DNA of 64,000 nt from Metallyticus violacea (GCA_030762175.1 CM060830.1:44566501-44630500); one strand, 5' to 3'. Shown: positions 39,601 through 45,940, counted from the first letter of the stretch. Numbers and translations are program-made. Notes: a model not told the origin generated them from the sequence alone.

Positions 39601-42441
39601 TACACAAGTATGGGTCACTCGCGCGGCATTTGTTCCCGCGATCGACAAAGCTGTGTGTTTAGTAATCAATATAGTTAATTTCGGAAGCGGCAGTGTTCTC
39701 ATAGAGAAACATTTACCATACCTTGAATTCGGTTATGTGCTCTCCTTAGTAATAAATTGTATTTTTTTAATGTGCAGAGCAGATTATTGTCTCCAGCCGA
39801 ACGAGATTTGCATTTTTTCTCAGATATAATGATAATGTAAATACTTCATTATGCATTTGTCAATATTCAAGCATAATCGTTCGCTTTGAGACGACGATCG
39901 CATACGAATACATAGCGCATTAATTTCAATCGTCAAGGGTTGGCAGAAGAATCGAACTTTCCGATTACGCTGGGTCATTTATTTTATTACACCATTTGAT
40001 CATTAATATTCACATACGTTTTTATATTGCTTGGTAATCACATCTTCATTACGAGTAAAAATTGAGAAATTGGTATCACAATAGATAGTTTTAAAAGAGA
40101 ATGAAAAATGGAAAGATATTAATTTAAAGGAATGTAGCCACAACTTTTAATAAAAAATAACTTAATTACAATAAAAAATAAAACACACTAAAACTGCTGG
40201 GCTAAAATATGCATTATCATCACTTTAGCCAATATTTAGCATATTTAGGTCAACTAATTCCAAAAATTATTAAAATATATTAAAATTTGCACTAGTATTT
40301 GTAGTTACTAATATTTCTGCACTTTTAGAGAAATCTATATAAGTTACTCGTACAAATGAAGTATTAATACTAATACTTCTGTGGAACAAAACAAAGAAAA
40401 AGCAATTATAAGTATGGAGTTACAAAGTACAATGTAGCAGAAACCTTTGTGAAACATAATTCTACTAATAATACAAGTTACAAGTCCACATACTTGTAAT
40501 GTATTAGATCATACTTTTGTGGAACAGGGTCCTTGCGACGCACACCAACACTAGCCTTGCAACGGAACATAGACATAAATGATGAGGGTGCTAAATGAGT
40601 AGTCAAAGGAGGAAATGTGCGTAGTTAATAGTTTTTTTTTCGGACAGAAAATACAGAATCTGTAAATATTCATCGACGGATTTTGTCTATGTATAGAACA
40701 GACACGATAGCCATTCAAATGGTGCAAAAAATGGTGGCACAATTTGCAAAAGATCGAATGATTAAAATGGCCTGTCAGATAATTGCAGTTGGCAACGTGT
40801 TCCTCACACTAATTGAAAGGGAGGGGTGAAGGAAGAAGAAGGGGGGGGAACTTACTGGGTAGAATTTTCGACTTTGTTACAGATGAACTGTTAACATTTC
40901 TCAACTAGCAGGACATCAGTTTCTATTGTATGGGTATGAAAAACGTATTTTATACTATGACAAATATTGGAAATTACTTTGATGGTACAGTGAACAAATA
41001 CAAAACCGGTGTTGAAATAGAACAGTGTTATTTTTACGCTTACCTAAAAAAAAATTGGAGAAATTTACTTTTTGACATCCTAGCAGAGTGAAAACAGATT
41101 ATTTTCGAGCTTTGATATCCCCTTTTAACAAATTATTCAAATTGTGGGTATGTTGTTAGAAGTTCATTAACAATTGCACAGTAATAAAGAAAACGAATCT
41201 ATATCACGATTATAAGAACTAAGAAAGACCTTTAAATGCTAGCCTCTCAAAATTGACACGAATGTATAATTTTAGACACGATTTTGTCGAAATTTACAAA
41301 TGACCTAGTCAATATAGACTGAGAATGATTTGGTTTTCCTCATCAGCAATGAAACCATTTTTTATGAAAGAACAGATCTCACGTCATTGGTGAAAAAAAA
41401 AAAAAATTGCAAGCCCATGCATCTTAATACGTGACGCCAGCAAAGAGGAAGTATTTTCCAATTGGCTGCGTAAAATAGTCACTTTGTAACGAGCAATAAG
41501 TACGCTACTCTGAGATTTTACTCCCATCTGCAGAAATCTGGTATGGGATGTTACAGCAAGCATATGATGACGTTGTTCTACCACAGTCAATCGCGTTTCG
41601 GTGGTTCAAAGAGTTTAAGGAGGGCCGTGTTTCAGCATAATAGCAGGGCGGTCCAAGTGCTCCAACCACTGCAGGAACGAGACCACGATTAACATATGCC
41701 GCAATTATTTGGGAAGGTCCACGAATAACAGTAGACATGTTACTGATTTCCTATGATAGTGCGTTCACCATTATACACGATCGCTTACACATGAACTGCC
41801 TCTGTACCAGAGGGGTTCTGAGATTACAGGATATGCCTGAATTTCATCATTACAGGTGATGAAACTGGGCTGCACCATTACGACCCCGAAAGCAAACAGA
41901 CGAGTTCAGACTGGAGATCACCTGCTTTCCGATATCAAAGAAGGTTATAGTAGTTTCGTTGTTTGACTGTCGTGGAATAGTTTATCAACATGAAGTCCCC
42001 TGCAAACAACGGTTAATGGGGATTAGTACAGGACTGTTTTCTGGACACATCTGACGAAAACGCCTTGAGCTGCATTCATCTGGTTGGCGCCTTTACCATG
42101 ATAAAAGAAGGCCCTTAAATTTGCAGCATTTTTGCTCAACATTTGTCCAGAAAAAATATCAAACATGTACCCCAGACTCCATATAGCCAGAACCTAGCTT
42201 AGTGTAACCTTTTTCTGCTCCCTCGTCTCAAAAACGAGCAATCCTACTTAACTTTGTGGAGAGGCTAAAATCTTACCAAGTTCTCTGGAGCGCGGAGGAG
42301 CGGGTCCAAGAGGTTCGTCGCAGCAGGGGAAGCCCCCAATGCTGTAGAAGCACCATTTCTTGTTCAGGTACAAGAAGAACACAAGCAGTAGTACCACAAA
42401 AGCTGCCACGGCGCCCAGAAACGCCGTCGCTTCCACCGGAA
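5091..42441 (-). CDS. Syt14: Synaptotagmin-14-like protein, nine-exon coding region (5' exon missing)
   Basis: The coding join on the minus strand is 42441-42277, 26812-26639, 19673-19369, 17212-17027, 14852-14744, 13509-13352, 11986-11823, 7842-7701, 5288-5091. It gives 533 residues without the first exon; vertebrate SYT14 is about 555. In order it encodes a transmembrane helix (residues about 7-26), a Cys/Pro then acidic/Ser-rich linker, C2A (about 241-366), C2B (about 394-525) and the synaptotagmin WHxL motif (W527-H528-V529-L530). The family acts in membrane trafficking and is regarded as Ca2+-independent. The sequence agrees: the usual Asp of the C2A SDPYV motif is absent (ATHTQV), and C2B loop 3 reads [14 protein letters not shown] instead of an Asp-rich loop. 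Every junction obeys GT-AG and phases match throughout, which makes the chain secure. Syt16 is the close alternative name. The start codon exon was not identified. Confidence 0.93.
5289..7700. other. Syt14 intron H/I, purine-rich tract
   Basis: About 5740-6800 is strikingly A/G-rich on the plus strand (GAAAAGAGAA, GGAAAATTGAAGAAAAGAAA types), with a small Lys/Glu-rich open frame at 5754-5969 that I do not regard as a gene. A tetranucleotide repeat follows at 7315-7400. Nothing else recognised. Confidence 0.5.
7315..7400. repeat. Tetranucleotide-type microsatellite (GTGG/GCGA/GTGA)
   Basis: Imperfect 4-bp periodicity on the plus strand: GGGTGGGTAAGTGGGTGGGTGG, then GCGAGCGAGCGAGTGAG and a GTGA run. 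The repeat drifts from GTGG to GCGA to GTGA units, suggesting stepwise slippage and mutation. Its antisense translation gives a spurious Ser/Leu/Thr/Pro-rich open frame. Confidence 0.85.
7701..7842 (-). CDS. Syt14: Syt14 exon H: C2B core (hidden small exon)
   Basis: Residues 421-468 (142 nt), phase 2 in and phase 0 out. It reads [20 protein letters not shown], then [20 protein letters not shown] and FKETFMFQ. It supplies exactly the part of C2B missing between exons G and I: the DTYVK strand, the basic [10 protein letters not shown] strand and the [10 protein letters not shown] turn. Phase matches both neighbours. The acceptor is TTTAC-AG at 7844-7843 and the donor GTTAGC at 7700-7695. It was found by searching the intron for this missing block, since no long open frame marks it. 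Confidence 0.93.
8123..8311 (-). repeat. SINE family A, decayed copy lacking the tRNA head
   Basis: It matches the body and tail of family A read on the minus strand: GAGGTTTTCTTCCAGGTTTGC, a CTCATAAATGGCAAATGCTGG block, ATCATCAGTATCCATTGCCTG and GATGCC(T)TAACA. The tRNA-like 5' end is missing. Many substitutions make it an old copy in Syt14 intron G/H. Confidence 0.75.
8674..9396 (+). mobile_element. mariner-like element, internally deleted and degenerate, with both TIRs
   Basis: The ends are inverted repeats (TGAGGGCTATTTTTTTTTCA left, TCAGGGCTATTTTTTTCAAC on the opposite strand at the right) and are flanked by TA at 8672-8673 and 9397-9398, the mariner target duplication. The interior (about 8890-9230) translates with stops to [28 protein letters not shown] and later [16 protein letters not shown]. 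These are the helix-turn-helix and WVP(R/K)LL-type region of mariner transposase. At 723 bp it is about half of a normal 1.3-kb mariner; the catalytic core is deleted. Dead element. Confidence 0.88.
10135..10335. repeat. Long-hairpin MITE-like element, most symmetrical copy
   Basis: Bases 10135-10284 form a near-perfect inverted repeat around a GGGAGAATCTCTCCC centre. The arms carry CACTAAACTCCATTCACTTA, then CACAAAAGTAAGA, mirrored by TCTTACTTTTGTG and TAAGTGAATGGAGTTTAGTG. A non-palindromic tail (TATATTGCCACTCCATTG, then CAGCTTCGTAAGTACAATAT) follows. It lies in Syt14 intron G/H. Confidence 0.88.
11823..11986 (-). CDS. Syt14: Syt14 exon G: inter-C2 linker and start of C2B
   Basis: Residues 367-420 plus two bases of codon 421, phase 0 in and phase 2 out. 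A Ser/Thr-rich linker ([20 protein letters not shown]) leads into [20 protein letters not shown], the first C2B strands, and then [10 protein letters not shown]. The GxPE(I/L)L(I/L)GL(L/A)YN pattern is characteristic of the Syt14 C2B domain. The acceptor is ATTT-AG at 11988-11987 and the donor GTACAT at 11822-11817. Confidence 0.93.
12135..12382 (-). repeat. SINE family A copy (body)
   Basis: Minus-strand order: GGGAGGTCTGTGGTTTGAAT (degenerate B box), GAACCACCCGCCCTAACTGAG, a lariat-like AAAACATGGAAAAAG equivalent, and the tail CTATGATGCCTCAGTAGCAAA. It is substantially diverged from the 52.3-kb copy. Confidence 0.75.
12383..12452 (-). repeat. tRNA-like head of a second SINE type fused to the family A copy
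   Basis: On the minus strand, ACCACTGCATAGTCTAGTGG then TAGCATTTGTGCTTCC ends in CAGGTTTGATTTCTCATCC. The TAGTCTAGTGGTAG A-box block and degenerate B box resemble the family C head at 39.5 and 44.5 kb. It is a tRNA-derived retroposon head rather than a functional tRNA gene, since the stems are not convincing. Confidence 0.5.
13352..13509 (-). CDS. Syt14: Syt14 exon F: end of C2A domain
   Basis: Residues 314-366, phase 1 in and phase 0 out. It begins [20 protein letters not shown] and continues through [20 protein letters not shown] to the end of C2A. The VRFRLYG(V/C)xRM(R/K) stretch is a clear Syt14/16 family signature; in Ca2+-binding relatives this position is the Asp-rich loop 3. The acceptor is TAT-AG at 13511-13510 and the donor GTAAGT at 13351-13346. 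Confidence 0.93.
14744..14852 (-). CDS. Syt14: Syt14 exon E: C2A middle strands
   Basis: Residues 278-313, phase 0 in and phase 1 out (109 nt). It begins [20 protein letters not shown] and ends with FLLHRVNP. This is the C2A polybasic strand ([10 protein letters not shown]) followed by the NPxxxExF-type turn (SNPQYMESF). Vertebrate SYT14 has a matching LLPIKKQRAKT stretch. The acceptor is TGAC-AG at 14854-14853 and the donor GTATGA. Confidence 0.92.
15600..16492 (-). pseudogene. mariner transposase pseudogene (DD34D-type)
   Basis: Minus-strand translation starts [20 protein letters not shown], continues [13 protein letters not shown], and near the C-terminus reads [33 protein letters not shown]. 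The last block is the mariner LPHPPYSPDLAPSDFHLF signature with the third catalytic Asp region damaged by a stop. Many in-frame stops occur between. It is an old relic in Syt14 intron D/E. Possible TIR remnants extend to about 16670 but I could not pair them. Confidence 0.85.
17027..17212 (-). CDS. Syt14: Syt14 exon D: start of C2A domain
   Basis: Residues 216-277, phase 0 at both ends. From about residue 241 ([20 protein letters not shown]) it forms the first strands of C2A, followed by [18 protein letters not shown], the loop-1 region. In Ca2+-binding synaptotagmins this stretch ends in SDPYVK with an Asp ligand; here the residues are ATHTQV, so the ligand is lost. That fits the Ca2+-independent SYT14/16 class. 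The acceptor is CCCC-AG at 17214-17213 and the donor GTACAG at 17026-17021. Confidence 0.92.
17930..18205 (+). pseudogene. Non-LTR retrotransposon reverse-transcriptase fragment
   Basis: The translation [20 protein letters not shown] aligns with the GVRQGCPLSPxLFNxxIDD block that begins the RT catalytic region. It is followed by a decayed IPxxxFANN in place of FADD, so the catalytic Asp pair is lost. After the stop at 18125 a further stretch (frame-shifted) resembles the NxxKT region. It is a short, inactive LINE relic in Syt14 intron C/D. The clade cannot be assigned from so little. Confidence 0.7.
18339..18469. repeat. Hairpin MITE with TA flanks
   Basis: A palindrome of about 55-bp arms: GGTAGATTAAAAGTAAAACT at the left end is mirrored by AGTTTTACTTTTAATCTACC inverted at the right. 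Inner arms match too (CATTAAAACACTCTTGA / TCAAGAGTGTTTTAATATG), around a ~20-nt loop. TA dinucleotides at 18337-18338 and 18470-18471 fit a Tc1/mariner-type target duplication. Confidence 0.85.
18640..18830 (-). repeat. Possible diverged SINE family C copy
   Basis: It shows the order seen in family C at 39.3 kb: AATGAATGGAATAATTTAAT, GATGGCACCAGTGAGC, then a trailing GAATTTGAGCCCACC in the place of the B box. Identity is low and the assignment is tentative. Confidence 0.35.
18845..19141 (-). repeat. SINE family B copy with 12-bp target-site duplication
   Basis: A tRNA-derived SINE on the minus strand. The head begins AGTCCTGGTGGAGTAGTGAT and the B box reads GGGTTCAAACC; the body holds CCTTCGGAAGGGAAATAAAG and GAATTGAATGGGATGCTGAT; it ends in an A-rich tail. 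AAACTGATATCA occurs at 18833-18844 and again at 19142-19153, a perfect target-site duplication showing insertion by retroposition. The head is full length. Confidence 0.92.
19369..19673 (-). CDS. Syt14: Syt14 exon C: low-complexity Ser/Lys/Pro linker
   Basis: Residues 114-215, the longest exon (305 nt), entering in phase 1 and leaving in phase 0. It encodes a serine-rich start ([21 protein letters not shown]), a run of small residues ([16 protein letters not shown]), a basic GGG-containing segment, and a Pro/Thr-rich end ([11 protein letters not shown]). No folded domain is visible and it is probably a disordered tether between membrane and C2A. The acceptor is TTTAC-AG and the donor GTATGT. 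A different open frame on the same strand (19305-19712) is longer, but it is a shadow: only the frame used here keeps phase with exons B and D. Confidence 0.85.
21133..21437 (-). repeat. SINE family B copy, 3' half of a composite A-B insertion
   Basis: The minus-strand head GGTCCTGGTGGCGTAGTGGT carries a tRNA A box, and the B box is GGGTTCGAACCCG. The body reads CCTTCGGAAGGGAAGTAAAG and GAATTGAATGGGACGCTGAT, ending in a poly(A) tail (plus-strand T run at 21133-21149). Its tRNA head directly abuts the 3' end of the family A copy. Confidence 0.93.
21438..21694 (-). repeat. SINE family A copy, 5' half of a composite A-B insertion
   Basis: The minus-strand head is GCCACGGGTGGCCGAGGACT (Ser/Leu-tRNA-like, but missing about 13 nt of the D arm seen in the 33-kb copy), with B box GGTTCGAATCCCG. 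The body reads GAGATTTTTTCCAGGTTTTCC and GGCAAATAACGGGGAGG; the tail ends GCCTCAGTAGTAAAAACGAG. The composite with the neighbouring B copy is flanked by CAGATTCT at 21125-21132 and 21695-21702. Confidence 0.92.
21862..22260 (+). mobile_element. Internally deleted mariner derivative (same family as 54.9 kb)
   Basis: The left end (TAATGGACATTCAAAAAGTT) and right end (TTTTGAATACCCCTAG) match the TIRs of the 1.27-kb element at 54927-56192, and TA flanks both sides. The first ~220 bases and last ~130 bases align along their length with the two ends of that element (for example GGCAACAATGGACCTTAA, GTCAATAGCT and CTTTTGACAAG), but about 870 internal bases are missing. A TG-rich microsatellite (about 22141-22166) has grown in the retained 3' segment. 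Non-coding. Confidence 0.9.
23951..24165. repeat. Hairpin MITE-like element, second copy
   Basis: The outer arms CCTAAACTTAGGTATTCATT and AATGAATACTTAAGTTTAGG are inverted. The right half (TCTTACTTTTGTGTAAGTGA, GCCACTCCATTGTCAACAGC) matches the copy at 10.1 kb. The inner left arm is different (ATGGCTGGAGTTTCGAGTAA), so the palindrome is incomplete and probably closer to the ancestral, less symmetrical form. Confidence 0.85.
25453..26177 (+). mobile_element. Tc/mariner-superfamily element with ~90-bp TIRs and transposase debris
   Basis: The ends are inverted: ATTCATAAAATCTCTGGTGG ... TTCTGCATTACAACTGT on the left, and ATTCATAAAGTTTCTGATGA ... TTCTGCATTACAATTGT read on the opposite strand from the right. 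Inside, the degenerate translation contains [10 protein letters not shown] and [10 protein letters not shown], recalling the GPFFF and IFQQDGAPPH blocks of insect Tc/mariner-superfamily transposases (the second contains a catalytic Asp). A mixed (TG)n/T-rich tract interrupts it at about 25961-26026. At 725 bp it is an internally deleted relic. Confidence 0.78.
26639..26812 (-). CDS. Syt14: Syt14 exon B: acidic/serine linker
   Basis: Residues 56-113, phase 1 at both ends. It encodes [20 protein letters not shown] followed by a Leu/Gln-rich stretch and a Pro/Gly-rich end. The SSSDSEED acidic-serine cluster resembles the SSSESEDE cluster that follows the membrane anchor in vertebrate SYT14. The acceptor is ATC-AG at 26814-26813 and the donor GTGAGT at 26638-26633. 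The cluster also looks like a casein kinase 2 target (inference from motif only). This exon is isolated between a 15.5-kb intron and a 7-kb intron. Confidence 0.88.
26813..30483. other. Distal part of Syt14 intron A/B, no recognised feature
   Basis: AT-rich intronic sequence. A 113-codon open frame at 29460-29801 (plus) has a Lys/Asn/His-rich translation with two Cys and no domain I recognise; base composition equals that of its surroundings. The frame at 27512-27760 likewise shows nothing. Confidence 0.5.
30668..31130 (+). repeat. GC-rich composite repeat with tRNA-like head
   Basis: It begins GAGCAAGTTGGCTCAAATGG, then TAACGCATGAGACTCGG, resembling a tRNA D-arm/anticodon region. A T-rich link follows, then a strongly GC-rich body (GCGTCCAGTGGG, GGAGGCCCCCTCGAAGG, GCGTCGGGATTTATC). 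The order recalls the block at 47.64-48.08 kb, which shares GCGTCGGGAT. I interpret it as a SINE-like or composite retroposon; a decayed gene fragment is possible. Confidence 0.45.
31940..32230 (-). other. Unassigned GC-rich island with an open frame
   Basis: Base composition rises sharply against AT-rich flanks. On the minus strand 32226-31984 is open for 80 codons: it starts [20 protein letters not shown], includes [20 protein letters not shown], and ends LTVFKSQA before a stop. The composition looks protein-like, but I do not recognise the family. It could be an exon of an unrelated gene nested in the intron, a captured gene fragment in a transposon, or a GC-rich repeat. No splice-site support was established. 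Confidence 0.35.
32832..33180. repeat. Degenerate 20-bp minisatellite
   Basis: About 17 imperfect repeats of a unit close to AATTAAATACATGTCAACCT. Successive copies vary in the middle (TACATTTTAA, TACATGTCAA, TGCAAGATAA, TGCAATTCAA) but keep AATTAAA and CAACCT. The ends grade into AT-rich sequence. Confidence 0.88.
33234..33448 (+). repeat. SINE family A copy, 3'-truncated into (AAT)n
   Basis: It has the best preserved head in the window: TGCCACGGGTGGCCGAGGTC, GTTAAGGCGCGGACT, then GGGGTTTGTATCCCGCCAGG (A and B boxes of a Ser/Leu-type tRNA relative). The body reads GGTTTTCCTCAGTCCTCATA and AACTTAGGCCTGGAA, and the copy stops at ATTTCATCTCAT, where an (AAT)n array begins. Confidence 0.92.
33449..33487. 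repeat. (AAT)n microsatellite
   Basis: About 12 AAT units directly at the 3' end of the family A SINE, probably grown from its tail. Confidence 0.95.
33599..33643. repeat. Uninterrupted 45-T homopolymer
   Basis: Forty-five consecutive T on the plus strand. It may be the poly(A) tail of a minus-strand retroposon whose body would lie to the right (33644 onward), although I do not recognise that body. Confidence 0.95.
34270..34880 (-). pseudogene. Tc/mariner-superfamily transposase fragment
   Basis: Minus-strand frames read [20 protein letters not shown] followed by IFRLSGKV, the first-Asp block (FSDEAxFxLSGxV) of a large insect Tc/mariner-superfamily group. The upstream portion, in another frame, gives helix-turn-helix-like text ([20 protein letters not shown]). 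Frameshifts and stops break it, and the catalytic second half is missing. Confidence 0.75.
34940..35630. mobile_element. Possible TIR element of unknown family
   Basis: CACAATGAAAATATAACGTA at the left and an inverted ACAATGAAAAATAAAGGTAA at the right (reading minus at about 35629-35610) are followed on both sides by ACGTAAAC-type motifs. The inside shows no transposase. The pairing is imperfect, so this is a weak call. Confidence 0.35.
36085..36300 (-). pseudogene. C-terminal transposase fragment, Tc/mariner superfamily
   Basis: Minus-strand translation includes [11 protein letters not shown] then, after a one-base frame change, [16 protein letters not shown] and the frame-shifted LKHITQEIN. 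This is the SPDLTPxDFFLWGxxK signature near the last catalytic residue of the same insect transposase group as the 34.3-kb fragment. The two may derive from one family but are not contiguous parts of a single copy. Confidence 0.75.
37565..37600. repeat. (TA)n microsatellite
   Basis: A run of alternating T and A of about 30 bases (ATATATATATATATATATAT) in intron A/B. Confidence 0.9.
38697..38965 (-). repeat. SINE family A copy, near full length but diverged
   Basis: The minus-strand head CATGGGTGGCTGAAGTCGTT is followed by AAGGCACACACTC and a degenerate B box (AAGGTTCGATTCTTGACG). The body AGGTTTTCTTCATTCCCCAT and the tail TGATGCCTCAGTAGTGAAAA are recognisable. Confidence 0.85.
39308..39503 (-). 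repeat. SINE family C copy
   Basis: The minus-strand head is CCGCTGATGTGGTCTAGTGG, then TAGAGTTTGCGGCTACTAAT, with B box AAGTTCGATTCCTGG. The body contains TCAAGCTGTCTCGGTAAGGA, TGCCAGTTAGTTATGGCGCC and AGGACTCCTAGCTCATTTGT; the tail is ATTTCATTCAT-like. It matches the plus-strand copy at 44.5 kb over the whole length. Confidence 0.88.
41510..42240 (+). pseudogene. mariner/SETMAR-type transposase pseudogene
   Basis: The plus-strand translation, with stops, reads [14 protein letters not shown], then PRITVDMLL, and [40 protein letters not shown] and [12 protein letters not shown]. These follow in order the helix-turn-helix end, the first catalytic Asp block (GDETWxxxYDPE), the FFDxxGxxxxE block and the HDNAPAH block, the last damaged to HDKRRPL. 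It ends just 3' of the Syt14 transmembrane exon donor and lies in sense on the strand opposite to Syt14. Confidence 0.88.
42277..42441 (-). CDS. Syt14: Syt14 exon A: transmembrane segment and Cys cluster
   Basis: Residues 1-55 of the partial protein, phase 1 at both ends. A hydrophobic run ([20 protein letters not shown]) of about 20 residues is followed by a basic stop-transfer NKK, then Cys at W30-C31 and a C40-C41 pair (possible palmitoylation, inferred). The acceptor is TTGC-AG at 42443-42442 and the donor GTAAGA at 42276-42271. The V-x-x-E-A-x-x-F-L pattern before the helix matches the start of the SYT14 membrane anchor. Reading frame continues open upstream to ATGs at 42508 and about 42458, but the splice acceptor and the family alignment favour an upstream exon supplying the N-terminus. 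An MLE relic lies immediately downstream in the intron. Confidence 0.9.
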
Positions 42442-42906
42442 CTGCAACAAAATGCATTTTATTATTAGTTACAATCGGTTCATTAAAAATGATGTAGCAG
42501 GGATACACCTAGTGAATTCTTAAAGAGAGATAGTACAATTATTGATTACTCGCGTGACATTTGCTTCCGCAGTTGACAAAGGCATGTGCTTTTAATTTTT
42601 CAGTAAGAAAGTCAGTTAACAGGTGACTGCTGTGTGGGAAGATTCATTCATTGCAAAGTGTGTAATGAGCTGGGCTTGTTTACTATTGTACAACGAGAAT
42701 TTATCGATGATTTGTGTACTAATCTGAAGTATTTTAGACGATTGATCGATAAATAACGATCAAAGGTGATCGTACTACTTGTTAAAGATGAGATAGCAGT
42801 GGCACTTTCCAAGTTATTTCCACTTTGAAATTTCAAATAGCATCCCTACCTCTTGATGTTTAAATTTGAAAGAGGATGTAACTGTTACGAGTATTACATA
42901 TTTTTA

Positions 42907-43945
42907 GCGAATTTCGAAGGAATGTTGTACACATGAAAATATTTTTGGAAAATTCTTCATATCTCCCGATCCTACTAACTAGGCACCAAAAAATGAGGAT
43001 GAAAATTTATTTTTATATATATGGTGTCCCGTTAACGTTCTAACGGCCTCAATTTTTTTTGTTAATGAAATATACCGACCAATTAACAAATGATTCATCC
43101 AGTTGTTAGCCATAAAATTGAACAATTAGGAGTGGGAGTTAGCCTAAAGCCAAAAATTTTAAAACTACTCTAGCGGTCGCAGTTTTTTCTCAATAAAACT
43201 CGATATATACCATTTAAATAAAAAAAAAATAGCTTCTGAAAATCAGGAAAATCGGACCTACAGGAGTGGGGTATAATTGAAAATTAAAAAGCACTCTAAC
43301 AACGTTTTTATCAAAAAACTATACAGATTAAAAAGTATATAGAACTATTTTTACATCTGGAAAAGTAGTTTATATTTGAAATTGAAATTTTAGCGAATTC
43401 CAGGAATGTAGCAGCCATTGAGGTTGTACCAATGAAACATTTTTGAAAATTTTCTTCACACCTCCATCAATCCTACTTACTAGGCACCAAAAATGACGCG
43501 CGCGCGCGTGTGTGTGTGAACTAGCGGCCGCAATTTTTGTTTTTTCTCAACGAAACTCGGCATATAAAGATCAATTAACAGACGATACATAGTGTTCGTT
43601 AACCAGCAAAATTGACCATTAAGAGTGGGATTTATCCTAAAGCGAAAATTTAAAAATCGCCCAAGAGGCCACAATTTTTGCTTTTCTCAAGGAAACTCGG
43701 TATATAATGCCTTAAATAAATTAAGAAAAACAACTGCTGAAAATCAGCGAAATAAGACTGTTAGGAGTAGGGATTTATTTGAAACCCAAAATAAAAATCG
43801 CTCTAGCGGCACCATTTTTTTTTTTTTTCGCAAGAAACTCGGTATAAACCATTTAAACAAAATGAGAAAAATAGTTTTTGAAAATCAGGGAAATCTGACA
43901 ATAGGAGTGAAAACCGAAATTTAAAAACCGCTCTAGCGGCAGCCT
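42907..43945 (+). repeat. Tandem ~130-140-bp repeats in two higher-order units
   Basis: A ~100-bp leader (GAATGTTG..., then CTTACTAGGCACCAAAAATGA) occurs at 42907-42996 and 43393-43497, and each is followed by monomers. Monomers carry CTCTAGCGGCCGCAATTTTT, then CTCAACGAAACTCGGTATAT, ACCATTTAAATAAAAT, AATCAGGGAAATC and AGGAGTGGG. The CTAGCGG landmark falls at about 43035, 43167, 43292, 43521, 43660, 43799 and 43929. A related third unit lies at 60.1 kb. A (CG)n(TG)n microsatellite sits at 43497-43518. Confidence 0.88.
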
Positions 43946-44491
43946 GGTTTCCTTGTAGTGGACATAAGAGTCACTGCTTCCTCTCAATTTCTACAGAAAA
44001 TAAGAAATAAATATGGAAAATCATAACTGTTATTAAAATGCAGAACTTCAGCATAGAAAGCGTAATTGTCTCCCGATTTATCGCGAACAGATCAAGACAT
44101 GTATATAAATCGAGTTCCACCAAATAAAAAATGAAAGAAAAAAAAACAAACAAAAGAAAAGATAAAAGTGTTGGCACCCTTAAGTGGTAACCATATTGAC
44201 TGCGCATCTTTTGTCTTCTGAAAGATGAGTTGCCTGGGCATCACCGAACCAAATGACGGTGCAAAGCAGGCGATGAGAAACGGATCTCACATCAAGAAAG
44301 ATATTCGCGTTCTGCTTTCTCTGGAAGAAGCGTGGAAACTAAATTGAAGATTGATCTCAGAGAAGGAGCATTGCAAATTTCCTAGAAATCTCGAGGAGAG
44401 GAATTGTATTATCATTTCATGCACATGTCTTCATAAAAGTTTATGAAGTTCAGAGGAGAATGTCCCTTTCTGGTATGAAGAATAACGCTGA

Positions 44492-44705
44492 CCATCTCCG
44501 AGGTCTAGTGGTAGCGTTTGCGATTAATATTGCGGAGGTTCTCAGTTCGAAACTTGGTCAGATCAAGCTGTCTGGTTAAAGCGTTTTAGGAGTTTATCCT
44601 TACCCTGATAAGGTAAATGCCAGAAAGCTTTAAGGCGCCTAGGACTCAAGAGTTCATTTGCGCCATCATAAATTCATTTCATTTCAATTCATTCATTCCT
44701 ACACC
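44492..44705 (+). repeat. SINE family C copy
   Basis: The head CATCTCCGAGGTCTAGTGGT then AGCGTTTGCGATTAATATTG leads to B box CAGTTCGAAACTTGG. The body TCAAGCTGTCTGGTTAAAGC and GGCGCCTAGGACTCAAGAGT is followed by a T/C-rich tail with repeated ATTCATTTC units (ATTTCATTTCAATTCATTCA). Confidence 0.88.
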
Positions 44706-45940
44706 TATAGTATTCAGTTCACAATCTACAAAAGTCGCGAGAAGACCAATGAAAGAGACAATAAATAAAAGTAACAAGAAAGAAAAAATGAATTAAATAA
44801 CGCTAAAATTAGAGCCCTGGCTCAAAATCACCCACTAAAATATTTCCAGACCGAAATGACATTGAATTTGTTTGAAAACTGAGCATAAGTGAATGTTGTG
44901 TATACCAACATAACGGTATAAAAGAAAAGTAGTAAGTGGCAAAATTTCCGTATTTAATTTTAAATCAACAGAAATACGCAAAAATATAAATTTTAAAGAT
45001 TATAGAATAAAATATATAAATTTCACTGTTGTTGGCGTTTGCAGTTCTGGGCGTCATTTAGAGATCGGGAAGGGATGGTTGGGCGCCAATGTCAAATCCC
45101 ATATTGAGGATCGATAGAATGAAAACGTTTTATAGCGGCAGCCTCATATAAACCAGACCCCTCTCAGTCGCGGGTTTAAAAAGAAAACCTTTGGGATTAA
45201 GGAAAGTTAGCGCCAATTTGCCTGAATTCCAGCAAACTGCGCTCATCACTAGAGAGCGGAAAAATATGAAGAAACCTTTGACGAAACATGAAACCCACAT
45301 CACTAACGTATTCAAATTGAAAGCACAACGTTAAGATTTACTTTTTTAAAAAGTGTATACACTATATTACAATTCATTAATTAGAACCATACAGTGCACT
45401 ATTTTGACTGTAAATTTCAAACATTATCTCCATGATTTCTGGCAAGAGATTGCACCGTCTGTCAGTGAGAATGTTTTTGTAAAATAAAAAGATGTGTTTT
45501 AAATCACACAATGTGACAGAATCGAACTCATTTCGTGCTACATTTTATACCTTATGCTCACTGTAATAGATTCTCCCTTAGCTTTTATTAATTAAAGTTT
45601 CATTTAGTCCCAAAGTAATAAACTGCAAACATCGGATATCATTCTTACATCACACGATTCCATTATCGAATATGTTAAGAAGATGCATTTTATACAGTGA
45701 TATATAGAGAGAGATTGCTTTATTACCCTTCGCATTTGTAATTTTATTACGATTTTGATAATTACTCATTTAAAGCTTAGGTATTCACTGTTGCTCATTT
45801 GCTGTTTGTGTATTCTTGTCTCTGTTGTCAAGTGTATTTTTATTAACAGCACTACATACACTATTTGTTGTTATTTTATCAGCTTACACTGCAGAAATGC
45901 AATAGAGATTCATTTCTATTTGAGACATTGTGGTGACAAT

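Noticed and set aside
42277..42508. Translation start of Syt14 at the ATG just upstream of exon A
   Set aside because: A good splice acceptor lies between the ATG and the conserved sequence, and family alignment starts at the acceptor. Kept only as an alternative.
44220..44346. ATG-led frame (MSCLGITEPNDG...) vaguely like the N-terminus of a G-protein alpha subunit
   Set aside because: No P-loop follows, the frame stops soon after, and the resemblance is limited to the first few residues.
45010..45330. tRNA-like string with CGCGGGTTTAAA and GC-richer flank
   Set aside because: No A box in register and no repeat partner in the window.
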